Source of the DNA: Paludibacter sp.
Lineage (GTDB): Bacteria; Bacteroidota; Bacteroidia; Bacteroidales; Paludibacteraceae
Assembly (NCBI GenBank): GCA_023666945.1
Contig: JAMPAY010000003.1
Span: 1-59,199, forward strand
DNA length: 59,199 nucleotides
Reading direction: 5' to 3'
Position 1 is the stretch's first letter; each line of letters begins with the position of its first letter. Positions 7,540 to 16,934 of the stretch are shown in pieces. The position numbers and the translations under genes are program-made. A model generated the notes under the pieces. That model saw nothing but the letters and a program-made list of their open reading frames with translations, was not told where the DNA came from and made no database searches.

Positions 7540-9914
7540 GACATGCTCTTCTGTATATAATTCTATTATTGATTTCGGTACAATGTTTGGCCATCGAAAC
7601 CATCGTTGTAGGGGAGATAACCGATAGTCGCACCGGTATACCTCTGCAAAATGCCAATATATATTACAAAGGAACGCATATAGGATGTGCATCGAACGTT
7701 GATGGGATGTTCATGCTACGCACCCAATTAGATAAAGAACGTACACTGATAATCTCTGCTATCGGTTATAAAACACAACACTACCGCATATCCCCCGGAC
7801 AATATATGGGCATAGCCGTTGAATTGGAAGAAAAAACAAATTCGCTGCAAGAGGTGTTCGTATTACCGGGAGACAATCCAGCCGTTGCACTCATGGAACG
7901 TGTACGCCAAGAACGTCTTCAAAACGATCTGACGCAGCATCCTCAGTACGAAGCACAATTCTATGAACATAAGGAATTATACATCAGCCAAATAACAAAA
8001 AAGCATCTACATAGAAAATTATGGCAAAGTTTACAGAGAGGAATGCTGCAGACACAAGATTCGACTTTCCTTATTCCCCTATATCGCTCAGATCGCATCT
8101 TCTTACAAAAAGCAAAACAAGATTATACGCTCACTACGATTGCTGAACGTACAGATTTGTTCACCGAAACAGATTACTCCGTTTTGCTTGGAGGCATTGA
8201 TCGACCTATCAATTTTTACCATAATCAGATTAATCTCTTGGGACGTACCTTTATGAGTCCTATTGCTGCTGCAGCCAATCAATATTACAAATTTTACATC
8301 ACAGACAGTATAAACACACCTCGGAAAACATACTCTGTGCAATTCCGAACCAAGAACTCTTTTTTTGCTACCTTTAACGGTGAAATGACAATTGATTCGG
8401 CATCGGCTGCCATTAAAGACATCAGCGTATACGTACCACGTGACAACGCGCTCAACTACCTGGCAGATTTACAAATAATACAGACCTATGATAGCGACCA
8501 CCTATTACAGAACGAATCGTTATCACTCATTTTAGATTTCGCTATTAAAACTGATACATCCCATATATTTCCCACCGTACTCTTAAAACGCGACATTCAG
8601 AACAAGCAAACTATCACCCTACCTCAGATACCAATCCCAACCGATTCATTGACGACTCCTTTCGATACTGCTATGGATTCGCTACTGCAGATACCTCTTG
8701 TACGCGTTGCAAAATTTGCCTCTACAATCATCCATACGGGATATATACCCACCGGTACGAAAGTCGACATAGGTAATGTAACCGATATTATCCAATTCAA
8801 TAAACACGAACTACTACATATCGGCTTACCATTACGTACAAACGAGAACTTATGGAAAAACGTATCGCTCTCAGCCTATATTGCCTATGGATTCAAAGAC
8901 CAAGCCTGGAAAGGCAAAGGTCAAATACAAGTACGCATACCTACCCAACGCCGCCACATACTGAACGCTTCCTATGAAGACCATTATGTTTGGAGCGAAG
9001 TATCGGAACTTGACCGAGTTTTGCGTGAAAACTCTATTGGTCCGCGCAACATGGCATTTACGACTGCTCTCTTTAGCAATCTATACACCAACCGGAACGC
9101 CATTAACTCTGCTACCCGGCAACGAGAAATGCATATCTGGAGCGACAACGATTGGAATAAGCATTTAGAAACATCGTTTCATATCAGAACCGGTACAATG
9201 GGATATGGTTCACCACTAAACGGTTACCAAAATATTCCATACTACCATTATACCTCACTATCCGCATTCTTCCGGTTATCGTGGGGAGAAAGTGCCACAG
9301 ACCTCTATTTCAGACGCATACACAGATTCAGCCGTTATCCCATCCTTTACTTACAAGCCGAAGCAGGTGCTTATCGTACGAACAATATGCAGCAAGACGA
9401 CCTTTACGCACGATTAGGCATTAGTATTCAGCAATATATACCGTTAGGGATGTGCGGTGAGATAGACTATGCCGTGCAAGCCGGTATTATTTTCGGGGCT
9501 GTACCCTATCCTATGTTGCAATTTTTCAATGGAAATCAGACCTACACCTTTGATCCTTATCGTTTCACATTGATGAACCAAATGCAATATGCAGCCGACC
9601 GCTATATCCTATTGCATGCAACCTGGGATATGAAAGGATTTCTTTTCAACCGCATTCCCGGTATACAACGCTTACGGCTACACGAACTTATTGAATGCAA
9701 AATGGCTTATGGTACATTCCACTCGCAACATAATGATGTCCTGCCCCTGCCAACCTATACACAAACCATGAAAATTCCCTATATAGAAGCAGGTATAGGT
9801 ATCGGAAACATACTGCGGGTGGCTGATATTTGGGTAATGGGGCGACTGACCAACTTAAAGGATACTACGACACCTCGTTGGGGAATACGATTCAGGTTGC
9901 ACATCTCTCCATAG
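7536..9914 (+). CDS. DUF5686 / carboxypeptidase-regulatory-like outer-membrane protein
   Basis: 792 residues with a signal peptide (RHALLYIILLLISVQCLA). Residues about 22-110 form a carboxypeptidase-regulatory-like beta-sandwich (VVGEITDSRTGIPLQNANIYYKGT, SNVDGMF), as found at the N-terminus of Bacteroidetes TonB-linked proteins. The rest matches the DUF5686 layout: a middle domain with ALMERVRQERLQND, then a C-terminal region of alternating aromatic strands that is probably a beta-barrel. It starts at TTG 7536, which overlaps the xerD stop (TTGA); no ATG in frame would keep the signal peptide. Function is unknown; outer-membrane location is inferred. Confidence 0.8.
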   Translation: MRHALLYIILLLISVQCLAIETIVVGEITDSRTGIPLQNANIYYKGTHIGCASNVDGMFMLRTQLDKERTLIISAIGYKTQHYRISPGQYMGIAVELEEKTNSLQEVFVLPGDNPAVALMERVRQERLQNDLTQHPQYEAQFYEHKELYISQITKKHLHRKLWQSLQRGMLQTQDSTFLIPLYRSDRIFLQKAKQDYTLTTIAERTDLFTETDYSVLLGGIDRPINFYHNQINLLGRTFMSPIAAAANQYYKFYITDSINTPRKTYSVQFRTKNSFFATFNGEMTIDSASAAIKDISVYVPRDNALNYLADLQIIQTYDSDHLLQNESLSLILDFAIKTDTSHIFPTVLLKRDIQNKQTITLPQIPIPTDSLTTPFDTAMDSLLQIPLVRVAKFASTIIHTGYIPTGTKVDIGNVTDIIQFNKHELLHIGLPLRTNENLWKNVSLSAYIAYGFKDQAWKGKGQIQVRIPTQRRHILNASYEDHYVWSEVSELDRVLRENSIGPRNMAFTTALFSNLYTNRNAINSATRQREMHIWSDNDWNKHLETSFHIRTGTMGYGSPLNGYQNIPYYHYTSLSAFFRLSWGESATDLYFRRIHRFSRYPILYLQAEAGAYRTNNMQQDDLYARLGISIQQYIPLGMCGEIDYAVQAGIIFGAVPYPMLQFFNGNQTYTFDPYRFTLMNQMQYAADRYILLHATWDMKGFLFNRIPGIQRLRLHELIECKMAYGTFHSQHNDVLPLPTYTQTMKIPYIEAGIGIGNILRVADIWVMGRLTNLKDTTTPRWGIRFRLHISP

Positions 9915-9965
9915 GATAGCACTACATGTCATCTGCTACTGTTTTCTAAACACGAAAAATAATTG

Positions 9966-9973
9966 TAACTTTG
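9966..9973 (+). promoter_or_regulatory. Probable tsaE operon promoter (-7 element)
   Basis: TAACTTTG fits TAnnTTTG and lies 32 bp before tsaE. At the -33 position there is only GTTTTC (about 9941-9946), so the upstream half is weak. Confidence 0.5.
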
Positions 9974-10005
9974 CCGCTCAAACAGAATTGTCACAATAGC
10001 AACAT

Positions 10006-10446
10006 ATGCCAACCTATACCCTCACACAAGACCACCGATTGCATCTCCTTGCCTCCAATGGTGAGCAGTTGCCGCTTACCCACCTGCTTAGTATATATCC
10101 GACACGCAAAGTGATAGCCATGCATGGTCAGATGGGAGCAGGAAAGACCACTTTATTGAAACAACTATGCGAAGAGATGGGCGTACTTGACACCGTCAAC
10201 AGTCCTACCTTTGCCATTGTGAACGTATACGAAACTTCCGAGCATAAAGAAATCTACCATTTCGATTGTTACCGCCTAAAGAATATAGGTGAAGCATTGG
10301 ATTTCGGTGCCGAAGATTATCTCCTTTCGGGCAACTATTGCTTTATTGAATGGCCCGATATTATTGAGGATTTATTGCCGGAAGACACACTGCATTTATA
10401 CATACAGCCGCTCCCTTCCGGAGACCGACAAATCAGTATTCAGTAG
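10006..10446 (+). CDS. tsaE: tRNA threonylcarbamoyladenosine biosynthesis protein TsaE
   Basis: 146-residue P-loop ATPase of the TsaE (YjeE) family, which works with TsaB, TsaC and TsaD to make t6A37 on ANN-decoding tRNAs. Walker A is GQMGAGKTT (residues 41-49). Further family motifs are [11 protein letters not shown] and the HFDCYRL segment, and IEWPDII near the C-terminus. Length and domain content are normal. It leads an apparent operon with the LolD-type ATPase 14 bp downstream. Identification is secure. Confidence 0.94.
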   Translation: MPTYTLTQDHRLHLLASNGEQLPLTHLLSIYPTRKVIAMHGQMGAGKTTLLKQLCEEMGVLDTVNSPTFAIVNVYETSEHKEIYHFDCYRLKNIGEALDFGAEDYLLSGNYCFIEWPDIIEDLLPEDTLHLYIQPLPSGDRQISIQ

Positions 10447-10460
10447 CAAATACAATCGGC

Positions 10461-11111
10461 ATGATAGAAGTGAACAACATACAGAAAAGTTTCGGCAGTC
10501 TTGAAGTGCTGAAGGGAGTGAACCTACAGGTTTCGCGAGGAGAGATTGTATCTATTATCGGCAAGAGCGGAGCCGGGAAAACCACTCTCTTGCAAATAAT
10601 AGGTTCGTTGGAACGTCCTGATAAAGGAAATGTTCTTATTGACAATACCGATATTTTCAGCCTTTCGGAAACCGAACTCGCACATTTTCGCAATCGACAC
10701 ATCGGATTTATTTTTCAGTTTCACCAACTATTACCCGAATTTACCGCAATTGAGAACGTAATGCTCCCCGCCCTCATAGCACAGACTCCTCAGCAGGAAG
10801 CCAAAGAATGTGCAAAAAAACTTCTTGCAGAATTAGGGCTAACGGAACGTGCCCACCACAAACCCAACCAACTTTCGGGAGGAGAAAAGCAACGTGTGGC
10901 AGCAGCCCGAGCCCTTATGATGCAGCCCGACGTAATACTCGCCGATGAGCCTTCCGGAAGTTTGGACTCTAACAATAAAGCCGAATTGCACCGTCTACTG
11001 CTCAATATGAGAGATAAATATAACCAAACCATCATTATCGTAACACACGACCACGAATTGGCTGCTATTTCTGACCGCATAATCGAAATAAAAGATGGAA
11101 AAATTGACTAA
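10461..11111 (+). CDS. LolD-type ABC transporter ATP-binding protein
   Basis: 216-residue ABC ATPase of the LolD/MacB/FtsE class. Walker A is GKSGAGKTT (34-42), the Q-loop is [10 protein letters not shown] (85-94), the signature is LSGGEKQR (138-145), Walker B is VILADE (158-163) followed by PSGSLD, and the switch His is in THDHEL. LolD powers release of outer-membrane lipoproteins through LolC/E, and an FtsX-family permease that could be its partner is at 4849-6105. Its 3' end overlaps the following lipoprotein gene by 17 bp. Assignment as LolD over another MacB-like ATPase is likely but rests on family resemblance. Confidence 0.85.
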   Translation: MIEVNNIQKSFGSLEVLKGVNLQVSRGEIVSIIGKSGAGKTTLLQIIGSLERPDKGNVLIDNTDIFSLSETELAHFRNRHIGFIFQFHQLLPEFTAIENVMLPALIAQTPQQEAKECAKKLLAELGLTERAHHKPNQLSGGEKQRVAAARALMMQPDVILADEPSGSLDSNNKAELHRLLLNMRDKYNQTIIIVTHDHELAAISDRIIEIKDGKID

Positions 11112-12114
11112 CTTAAACTATATCAATATTATACTGCTTCTCGTTATACTAACAGCATGCGAATCGCAACGTTCCTTTTTTCCGAAGAACACACCGGAAG
11201 AACACGTGAACATTGTACGTTTCGATTCTGCCTTACTTCACGCAGATACGCTCCGTATGCAAGACGCCATACACAACTTAAACCAAACATATCCTCTTTT
11301 TATGCCCATATTCTGCGAGGATATTCTCGGTATTTATGCCGATGACACAACCTATCTTGCAGAAGCACTGCCTAAATTCCTCAACGACACCCTTTACGGG
11401 TTTAAGCAAACCAATGCCGAAGTACTCCGACAATTTGCCAATATACAAGACATTCAGCAACCTCTTAATAAAGCATTCGGGAAACTCCGCTACCTATATC
11501 CCGATATGCAGATTCCTACTATTTACTTTTTTGTTTCAGGATTTAATGCCTCTCTTTTATTTGTAGAAGACGATATAGCCGTTGGTGTAGACATGTATCT
11601 CGGTAGCGACTATTCCTACTACAACCAAGTGGTGTATAATTACCAGAAACAAACCATGCGTAAAGAGTGTATTGCCACCGACATTACCTCTGCATGGCTA
11701 TTCAGACACATACCTTTCACCAGTACACAAAACAGGCTGCTTGAAAACATGATTTATCGTGGAAAAATCATGTATCTGCTATCTCTTCTTTTTCCAGAAC
11801 AACCCTCTTACGAAATTATGGGATATACTCGGCAACAGGGTGATTGGTGCAAACGAAACGAGGCCGCTGTATGGCAGATGATGATAGATAAAAAAGACCT
11901 CTTCCGCAGCGAGAGTTTAATTCTGACATCGTACCTTAACGATGGTCCTTTTACCAGCGAAATAAGCCAAGAGGCCCCCTCTCGTTTGGGAACATGGATA
12001 GGGTGGCAGATATGTCGCAGTTATATGCAACATAATAAAAATGTAACTTTGCAACAACTCATGGAAGAGGGAGATGCTCAACACATTTTACAACAATCTT
12101 GGTATAAACCCTAA
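11095..12114 (+). CDS. GldB-like lipoprotein
   Basis: 339 residues starting with a lipoprotein signal whose lipobox LTAC puts the lipidated Cys at residue 22. The mature part has family landmarks of the GldB group: [11 protein letters not shown] near the N-terminus, [12 protein letters not shown] and [14 protein letters not shown] in the middle, and [15 protein letters not shown] near the end. GldB is needed for gliding in Flavobacterium; homologues persist in non-gliding Bacteroidales, where the role is unclear. It overlaps the ABC ATPase gene by 17 bp and ends 8 bp before sufS. Family assignment is good; a gliding function is not implied. Confidence 0.82.
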   Translation: MEKLTNLNYINIILLLVILTACESQRSFFPKNTPEEHVNIVRFDSALLHADTLRMQDAIHNLNQTYPLFMPIFCEDILGIYADDTTYLAEALPKFLNDTLYGFKQTNAEVLRQFANIQDIQQPLNKAFGKLRYLYPDMQIPTIYFFVSGFNASLLFVEDDIAVGVDMYLGSDYSYYNQVVYNYQKQTMRKECIATDITSAWLFRHIPFTSTQNRLLENMIYRGKIMYLLSLLFPEQPSYEIMGYTRQQGDWCKRNEAAVWQMMIDKKDLFRSESLILTSYLNDGPFTSEISQEAPSRLGTWIGWQICRSYMQHNKNVTLQQLMEEGDAQHILQQSWYKP

Positions 12115-12122
12115 AAACACCC

Positions 12123-13325
12123 ATGAACAGACAAGATTTTCCCATATTAAACGAACAGGTTTATGGCAAGCCGCTTATCTATTTTGACAATGCCGCTACC
12201 AGCCAAAAGCCTCAACAAGTAATAGACGCCATAACATACGCCTATTCGCATTTTAATGCCAACATACACCGAGGCGTACACCACCTCAGCCAAGTTGCCA
12301 CACAGCAACACGAGAAAGCCCGTCAAACCGTTGCACAATTTATCAATGCCCCATCTGCCAACAGTATCATCTTCACCAAAGGCACGACCGATGCTATCAA
12401 CATGCTCGCGTTCAGTTTTGGAGAATATCAGATAGGCAAGGGTGATGAAATTATTGTATCGCAATTAGAACATCACTCGAACATTGTTCCTTGGCAAATG
12501 CTTTGCGAACGTAAAGGAGCGGTGTTGCGTGTAATTCCACTGCAAGATAATCAGACTCTTGACATAGCAGCATTCGAGGCTATGCTTAATGTACGAACAC
12601 GCCTTGTATCGGTTGCACATGTAAGCAATGTATTAGGCATTATCAATCCTATTCGTCGCATTATTAAAACTGCCCACAAGCACAATATTCCGGTATGTAT
12701 AGATGCCGCCCAATCGGCACCGCATATGCCTTTGGATGTTAGAGAACTTGATTGCGATTTTTTGGCATTGTCGGCTCATAAAACCTATGGACCTACAGGT
12801 ATCGGAGTCCTATATGGGAAAGAACAATGGCTGAATTTGCTACCACCGCCACAAGGAGGAGGAGAGATGATAGAGCATGTTACTTTCGAGAAGACCACCT
12901 ACAACACTCTTCCCTATAAGTTCGAAGCGGGAACTCCCAATTATATTGGAAGTTATGCTTTCATGAAGGCTATCGAATATATAGAGAATATCGGTATGGA
13001 TAAAATCCATGCACACGAACAAGCACTTACTCGTTACGCAGAGCAACGTTTGAAAGAAATTGCCGGTCTGAACATCTATGCCGTTGATGAGGATAAAGCA
13101 GGAGTTATTTCATTTAACGCAGAGGGTATTCATCCCTATGACATAGGCGTATTACTTGACCAGCAAGGAATTGCCGTACGTACCGGGCATCATTGCGCAG
13201 AACCCCTCATTGAGTATTTGGGAGTAGCGGGTACAGTACGCATTTCGTTTGGGCTTTATAATACCCAAGAAGAGGTAGATACGTTTATCGGTGCTCTAAA
13301 ACGTGCCCTCAGTATGCTCCGCTAA
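12123..13325 (+). CDS. sufS: Cysteine desulfurase SufS (group II)
   Basis: 400-residue PLP enzyme that moves sulfur from cysteine to an active-site Cys for Fe-S cluster assembly, also active as selenocysteine lyase in the family. PLP Lys220 sits in SAHKTYGPTGIGVLYG, and the catalytic Cys358 is in RTGHHCAEP, the group II (SufS/CsdA) motif. Length is normal. It is the last gene of the tsaE operon; sufBCD are not adjacent in this window. It ends 6 bp before the convergent gene on the minus strand. Identification is secure. Confidence 0.94.
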   Translation: MNRQDFPILNEQVYGKPLIYFDNAATSQKPQQVIDAITYAYSHFNANIHRGVHHLSQVATQQHEKARQTVAQFINAPSANSIIFTKGTTDAINMLAFSFGEYQIGKGDEIIVSQLEHHSNIVPWQMLCERKGAVLRVIPLQDNQTLDIAAFEAMLNVRTRLVSVAHVSNVLGIINPIRRIIKTAHKHNIPVCIDAAQSAPHMPLDVRELDCDFLALSAHKTYGPTGIGVLYGKEQWLNLLPPPQGGGEMIEHVTFEKTTYNTLPYKFEAGTPNYIGSYAFMKAIEYIENIGMDKIHAHEQALTRYAEQRLKEIAGLNIYAVDEDKAGVISFNAEGIHPYDIGVLLDQQGIAVRTGHHCAEPLIEYLGVAGTVRISFGLYNTQEEVDTFIGALKRALSMLR

Positions 13326-13331
13326 AGCGTA

Positions 13332-15290
13332 TTATATTCGCAATCGCATTTGCAGATGTATATCGGTTCGGCGAGCATTCCGCAAGTTCTTTGCTTCTAC
13401 CCAATCGGAAGAATAGACCGTATGCGAGGTCTTTAGATAAAGCGACAGGTGAGGTGTTATGTGGTAGCGCAGATTCAGATAGCACCGTCCACCTACGCCA
13501 TAAACGCTTGGTACTGAAAAAGCATAGGGTACATCGTATTCGTATACATAGAAACGATTGTTGTAGTCTTTGGCATGAAATACTTGCAGACGAGTTTGCA
13601 AAACAATAGGCAGTTTACTAAATTGATACGCAATATCTTCTTGCAACAATAGTCCAAAAGATGGATATGTAGTGTCATCTTGAGCGATATTGCCTTCTAT
13701 TCGAGTTCCCATAGTCCAATTGCCGAACGTATTGGACAGAATATAGCGTATGGTATATTTGTCGGTATTCCCTTTTTGCTTGGCCCGTACCCGCCATTGC
13801 ATCTGCATATCATCACGCGTATACCATGTGGCTTCTGCCTGCAAATCGTAACCATCGCTCGGGATGCGTATGCCGTATTTAGGAAAACGAAAAGCAAAAG
13901 CATCAGCATAACACGTGAATCGCCAATTCTGCACGCGTTTGATTTCCGTACCAATATAGCAACCGCTCTCATCGTTGTTTCGACTACTTTCACCAAACCC
14001 ATTGGAATAAAGTACATCATAGGTAGGAGAGTAATAACGATAGAGAGCCACCAAACTTACGTCATCGCACGGATAGGCTCTAATACCTGTTAAATTCGCC
14101 CAGCCCCATTGCACGTTCTCACACACAGCGATTTCTCCAAAGATTTCGCACCGCTTACCTACCCAACGATAGTTAAGCCCGGTAACAAACTGTCGTTTCC
14201 CTTGAAAAAGATGCGCATTGTAATAATTGGGGTTGGCACGTAGTGTATCACTGAGCAACATTTCCGTTGCAGTAATTCCTATTCTGATGTTTTTGTGATG
14301 CAAAGTAAGATTGACCCCTGCCAATTGTTGCCAAACGGTCTGTTTACTTTTAAGTTCGTTGTCGGAACGGTGATAACCATCGGTACGTATGGCAGGAAAT
14401 ACACCATCAACCACTACACCATCAACTCGACGTGCTGAATAAAAAACAGTGCTATTAACATGTTTGCCCTTGAATGTGATGCCTGCACCGCGCAAAAAGG
14501 AAGATTCTCCCGTTGAGTGATATTTGCGCAATCCCTCTTGCGTCTTGCCTACCGTCAGAACCGATTTTCCTCCTATCCGTAAAGGACTTTCCATTACCAG
14601 ACCTTGTCCGAATCCTGCTCGATAATCCCCTAATACGATTCTCTGTATATGTTTACCCACATCATCTATCTGTAGGAAACCGCTATAGAAATCGAAACCA
14701 TAGGTTTTTCTACCCCACCAAGGTTCTGCGGGATCACGTTCCATGGCTATACCAAATTGTACTTTTTGCTTATATTGAAATCTATATTTCAATGCCACAT
14801 AAAAAGGATCGGCTGAAGAACCCTCGATGTTTCTTGCATCCGTTCGGATATTTACCTCATGCCCGGCATAGTGCCACATTTCACGCCAATGAAACTCCTT
14901 TTCAGACTCAATAGGAGCAACTGTAACAAATGGAAGTAAATCTCTGATATCGTAGCGTTTTAAGCCATCCACCAACTGCAATTCATAAAGACTCTCCATA
15001 GAATGTTTGTACACATAGAGCAATATGGCATCAATTTGTCGGGAAGTAAGAAAGAAAAGACGTTGTAAGTCGCTTTCTGTAGCGCAATTAAGGTTTATAG
15101 GATTCGCAGCCAAGGATACCAGTTCGCTTTCCACCGTTTCAAAATCAATCTCCTTATCTTCTTCCAATGCGGTTTCGTAAATATCATTAATAATCAGCGA
15201 AAGGTCGCACTCCGTTAGGGGACTCTGTGCTAATAGCCAGAAGTTCATTAATATACAACATAGTACGGATATGCAGACTCTTAATGCCAT
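13332..15290 (-). CDS. Helix-hairpin-helix outer-membrane protein
   Basis: 652 residues from the ATG at 15290, which gives a signal peptide (MALRVCISVLCCILMNFWLL, cut near LLAQS). A GTG six codons upstream is possible. The N-terminal part (about 65-125) carries helix-hairpin-helix character (NPINLNCATESDLQRLFFL and ELQLVDGLKRYDIRDLLPF), the ComEA-like DNA-binding fold. The remaining 500 residues consist of alternating aromatic/polar strands and end in LRI, as in a beta-barrel. This combination recurs in Bacteroidetes as an uncharacterised family. A role in DNA uptake is possible but unproven. It starts 10 bp inside the end of the upstream barrel gene. Confidence 0.78.
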   Translation of the reverse strand: MALRVCISVLCCILMNFWLLAQSPLTECDLSLIINDIYETALEEDKEIDFETVESELVSLAANPINLNCATESDLQRLFFLTSRQIDAILLYVYKHSMESLYELQLVDGLKRYDIRDLLPFVTVAPIESEKEFHWREMWHYAGHEVNIRTDARNIEGSSADPFYVALKYRFQYKQKVQFGIAMERDPAEPWWGRKTYGFDFYSGFLQIDDVGKHIQRIVLGDYRAGFGQGLVMESPLRIGGKSVLTVGKTQEGLRKYHSTGESSFLRGAGITFKGKHVNSTVFYSARRVDGVVVDGVFPAIRTDGYHRSDNELKSKQTVWQQLAGVNLTLHHKNIRIGITATEMLLSDTLRANPNYYNAHLFQGKRQFVTGLNYRWVGKRCEIFGEIAVCENVQWGWANLTGIRAYPCDDVSLVALYRYYSPTYDVLYSNGFGESSRNNDESGCYIGTEIKRVQNWRFTCYADAFAFRFPKYGIRIPSDGYDLQAEATWYTRDDMQMQWRVRAKQKGNTDKYTIRYILSNTFGNWTMGTRIEGNIAQDDTTYPSFGLLLQEDIAYQFSKLPIVLQTRLQVFHAKDYNNRFYVYEYDVPYAFSVPSVYGVGGRCYLNLRYHITPHLSLYLKTSHTVYSSDWVEAKNLRNARRTDIHLQMRLRI

Positions 15291-16099
15291 ACGTATGCCA
15301 CTTTGCACAATAAATTAACCCCTAACACAGGATGCCATTCAGCATTTAAGTCGGCCTTGAAATCGGCAAAATTAAGTCCTACACCGAGACAACCGACAAC
15401 ATATTTCTGATAGTACACACCAATTTTGACACATAGTTCATGTATGGCTTGCCACTCATATCCTGTGGCAATTTGCAAGCCCGCATGGGTATTGTAATCA
15501 ATTTGTACATCCCAACGCATACCTTTGTAAAAGCGATAATCGGTACCTACGGAATAGACGGCAGGTATCGGTCGTTTTATTTCGGTTAGTTTGACAGACT
15601 GAAGAAATGGATTAAAAGTTTGGAAACCAAGCGACAAATTATCGGTAAGCGATATATTGACTCCTAATTGCGGTACCACCGTTGTACGATAACCTATGCT
15701 CTGCCCGCCATAGATACTTATAATATTGCCTTGCAGTCCAAGTGAAAAACGTCCGAAACTACGTGCTAACGTAACAGCCGTCATCATTTCCGAATATACA
15801 GAATATCCAAAGAAAGAATAGGAAATGCCTACATTTACATAGCGATTACTATAAGCGGCTTGCAAGAGATAGGTTGAAAGGTTGGCAATGAGGTATTTAT
15901 TTTCGTATTGGAATGCCAGTTGAAAGCGTTCCTGTTGTACCAATGCAGCCGGGTTGTGAAAAGCACTCCATGTATCGTTGCGTGCAACCGATGTATGCGC
16001 AATAGCACTACTACCGGGAATGACATCGCTTATCTGTGCTGCACCATACGTACATACTCCCCATAAAATGCACAAAAGAAAAACGTGTTTGTGTGTCAT
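15281..16099 (-). CDS. PorV/PorQ-like outer-membrane beta-barrel protein
   Basis: 272 residues from the ATG at 16099, which directly precedes a signal peptide (MTHKHVFLLCILWGVCTYGAAQ). A longer reading to 16165 would run through the promoter and is rejected. The mature start SDVIPGSSAIAHTSVARNDTWSAFHNPAAL resembles the conserved N-terminal hatch of PorV/PorQ (FadL-like) barrels of the type IX secretion system, with NPAAL as the landmark. The remainder alternates hydrophobic strands and turns. Which member it is, and whether a type IX system exists, cannot be shown from this window. Confidence 0.7.
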   Translation of the reverse strand: MTHKHVFLLCILWGVCTYGAAQISDVIPGSSAIAHTSVARNDTWSAFHNPAALVQQERFQLAFQYENKYLIANLSTYLLQAAYSNRYVNVGISYSFFGYSVYSEMMTAVTLARSFGRFSLGLQGNIISIYGGQSIGYRTTVVPQLGVNISLTDNLSLGFQTFNPFLQSVKLTEIKRPIPAVYSVGTDYRFYKGMRWDVQIDYNTHAGLQIATGYEWQAIHELCVKIGVYYQKYVVGCLGVGLNFADFKADLNAEWHPVLGVNLLCKVAYVWH

Positions 16100-16162
16100 A
16101 ATTGATAGGGCGTATATAGATGATTGGTAATAGATTACAGGACGACAAACAACCTGATTGCG

Positions 16163-16193
16163 CAAAGATACTAATTTTTCCCGATTATAGCAA
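16163..16193 (-). promoter_or_regulatory. Promoter for the PorV/PorQ-like and HHH genes
   Basis: On the minus strand TTG (16193-16191), a 20-bp spacer and TATCTTTG (16170-16163) form a perfect Bacteroidetes promoter about 64 bp before the ATG at 16099. Confidence 0.75.
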
Positions 16194-16432
16194 ATGTATT
16201 GCCCAAGAATCGACTCACAGGGTGCTGCACATTTCGTACTTATCTATAAAATCACCAAGTAATCAACATATTACAGACAATCTTTCATACAAATAAAAGG
16301 GCAGGTAAAAAATTCCGTTGCTAACACAATAGCATGGTCTTTATTACCACCTTTGCAACGTCTTAAAGATAAGACAACAGGGGAATCCGAAAACCTTGAA
16401 AAGAGTAGGGGAAACAATTAAAAGCAAAGGCT
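16194..16432. other. Non-coding stretch upstream of two disrupted small ORFs
   Basis: No ORF of note. CACCTTTGCA at 16348-16357 resembles a -7 element but lacks the T of TA and has no well-spaced TTG. An AAGCAAAGG segment immediately precedes the small ORF at 16433. Confidence 0.4.
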
Positions 16433-16515
16433 ATGAAAGTAGACATAAAAAAAACGAAATCACTTTCAAGGTTGGAAATTTGGAAATCACCATTAAGGTG
16501 AAATTCTTAAAGTAA
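16433..16515 (+). pseudogene. Small ORF with a frameshift at an A8 run (decayed or recoded)
   Basis: From ATG 16433 the zero frame stops after 22 codons at 16499. If the ribosome slips -1 on the A8 run (16447-16454, heptamer A AAA AAA in register), or if one A has been lost, the frame continues as KNEITFKVGNLEITIKVK to a TAA at 16513-16515, giving about 27 residues with regular alternating hydrophobic and charged positions, as in paired beta strands. The -1 reading looks more protein-like than the zero frame. I do not recognise a family. A relic gene is the simplest reading; programmed frameshifting is an alternative. Confidence 0.4.
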
Positions 16516-16526
16516 GACCAACAAAA

Positions 16527-16551
16527 GGGGGCGGGGAACCGCCCTGCCCCC
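16527..16551. other. G/C-rich hairpin between the two small ORFs
   Basis: GGGGGC (16527-16532) pairs with GCCCCC (16546-16551), and GGG (533-535) with CCC (542-544) after a bulged T. It is very stable for this genome and lies 11 bp after the small ORF's -1 frame stop. It is followed by CTCTCTC, not a T-run, so terminator function is uncertain. Confidence 0.45.
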
Positions 16552-16611
16552 TCTCTCTGCTTTTAATTGCGACCGTAAAGATATAACAAAACAACTAAAA
16601 CAACAAACGAA

Positions 16612-16818
16612 ATGAAGTACATTTTGGAAAAAATCTGCACTAACGCCCAACGGGTGGGTGCTAACAGACACCGAGAACGGCTTGGCTTGTCAGTTTCTGA
16701 CACACCAATTCAACGAATCGCAAGAGTTTAGAATGTTGCCAAATTTGCAGCAATAAAGGCGGTAGACGTAGCAAAGGTTGCAATAGAAATGGGCGTCACG
16801 ACTTTGATTAGCCAATGA
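16612..16818 (+). pseudogene. 68-codon ORF interrupted by an in-frame amber codon
   Basis: ATG at 16612 opens MKYILEKICTNAQRVGANRH and runs 39 codons to TAG (16729-16731). The same frame continues without further stops (NVAKFAAIKAVDVAKVAIEM...) to TGA at 16816-16818. Both halves look coding: the first is Arg-rich, the second an Ala/Val/Lys amphipathic helix. One point mutation (for example CAG or GCG to TAG) would explain the break, so a recent pseudogene, a sequencing error or amber readthrough are possible. It converges on tRNA-Arg, whose 3' end is 8 bp away. No family was recognised. Confidence 0.45.
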
Positions 16819-16826
16819 TTCTCTTG

Positions 16827-16900
16827 TGATCCGGGCGGGATTCGAACCCGCGACCCACAGCTTAGAAGGCTGTTGCTCTATCCAACTGAGCTACCGAACC
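16827..16900 (-). tRNA. tRNA-Arg (anticodon UCU)
   Basis: Reading the minus strand, 74 nt fold as a cloverleaf: acceptor GGTTCGG/CCGGATC with two G-U pairs and discriminator A, D-arm GCTC/GAGC, anticodon stem ACAGC/GCTGT with loop CTTCTAA, and T-arm GCGGG TTCGAAT CCCGC. The anticodon is TCT, reading AGA and AGG (Arg). CCA is not encoded. A perfect promoter lies just upstream (16935-16965). The 3' end abuts the amber-interrupted ORF, a place where mobile elements often integrate, but no integrase or duplicated 3' end was seen. Confidence 0.95.
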
Positions 16901-16934
16901 ATGAGGTAAACCGATACCTCCCCAAAAAGTGCTG

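Noticed and set aside
12044..12051. TAACTTTG with CA inside the GldB-like gene as a sufS promoter
   Set aside because: No TTG at a 19-21 bp distance, it lies in coding sequence, and sufS follows by 8 bp in an evident operon; possible but unsupported.
16348..16355. CACCTTTG as promoter of the small disrupted ORFs
   Set aside because: It lacks TA and the nearest TTG is 27 bp upstream, outside the spacing seen at other promoters here.
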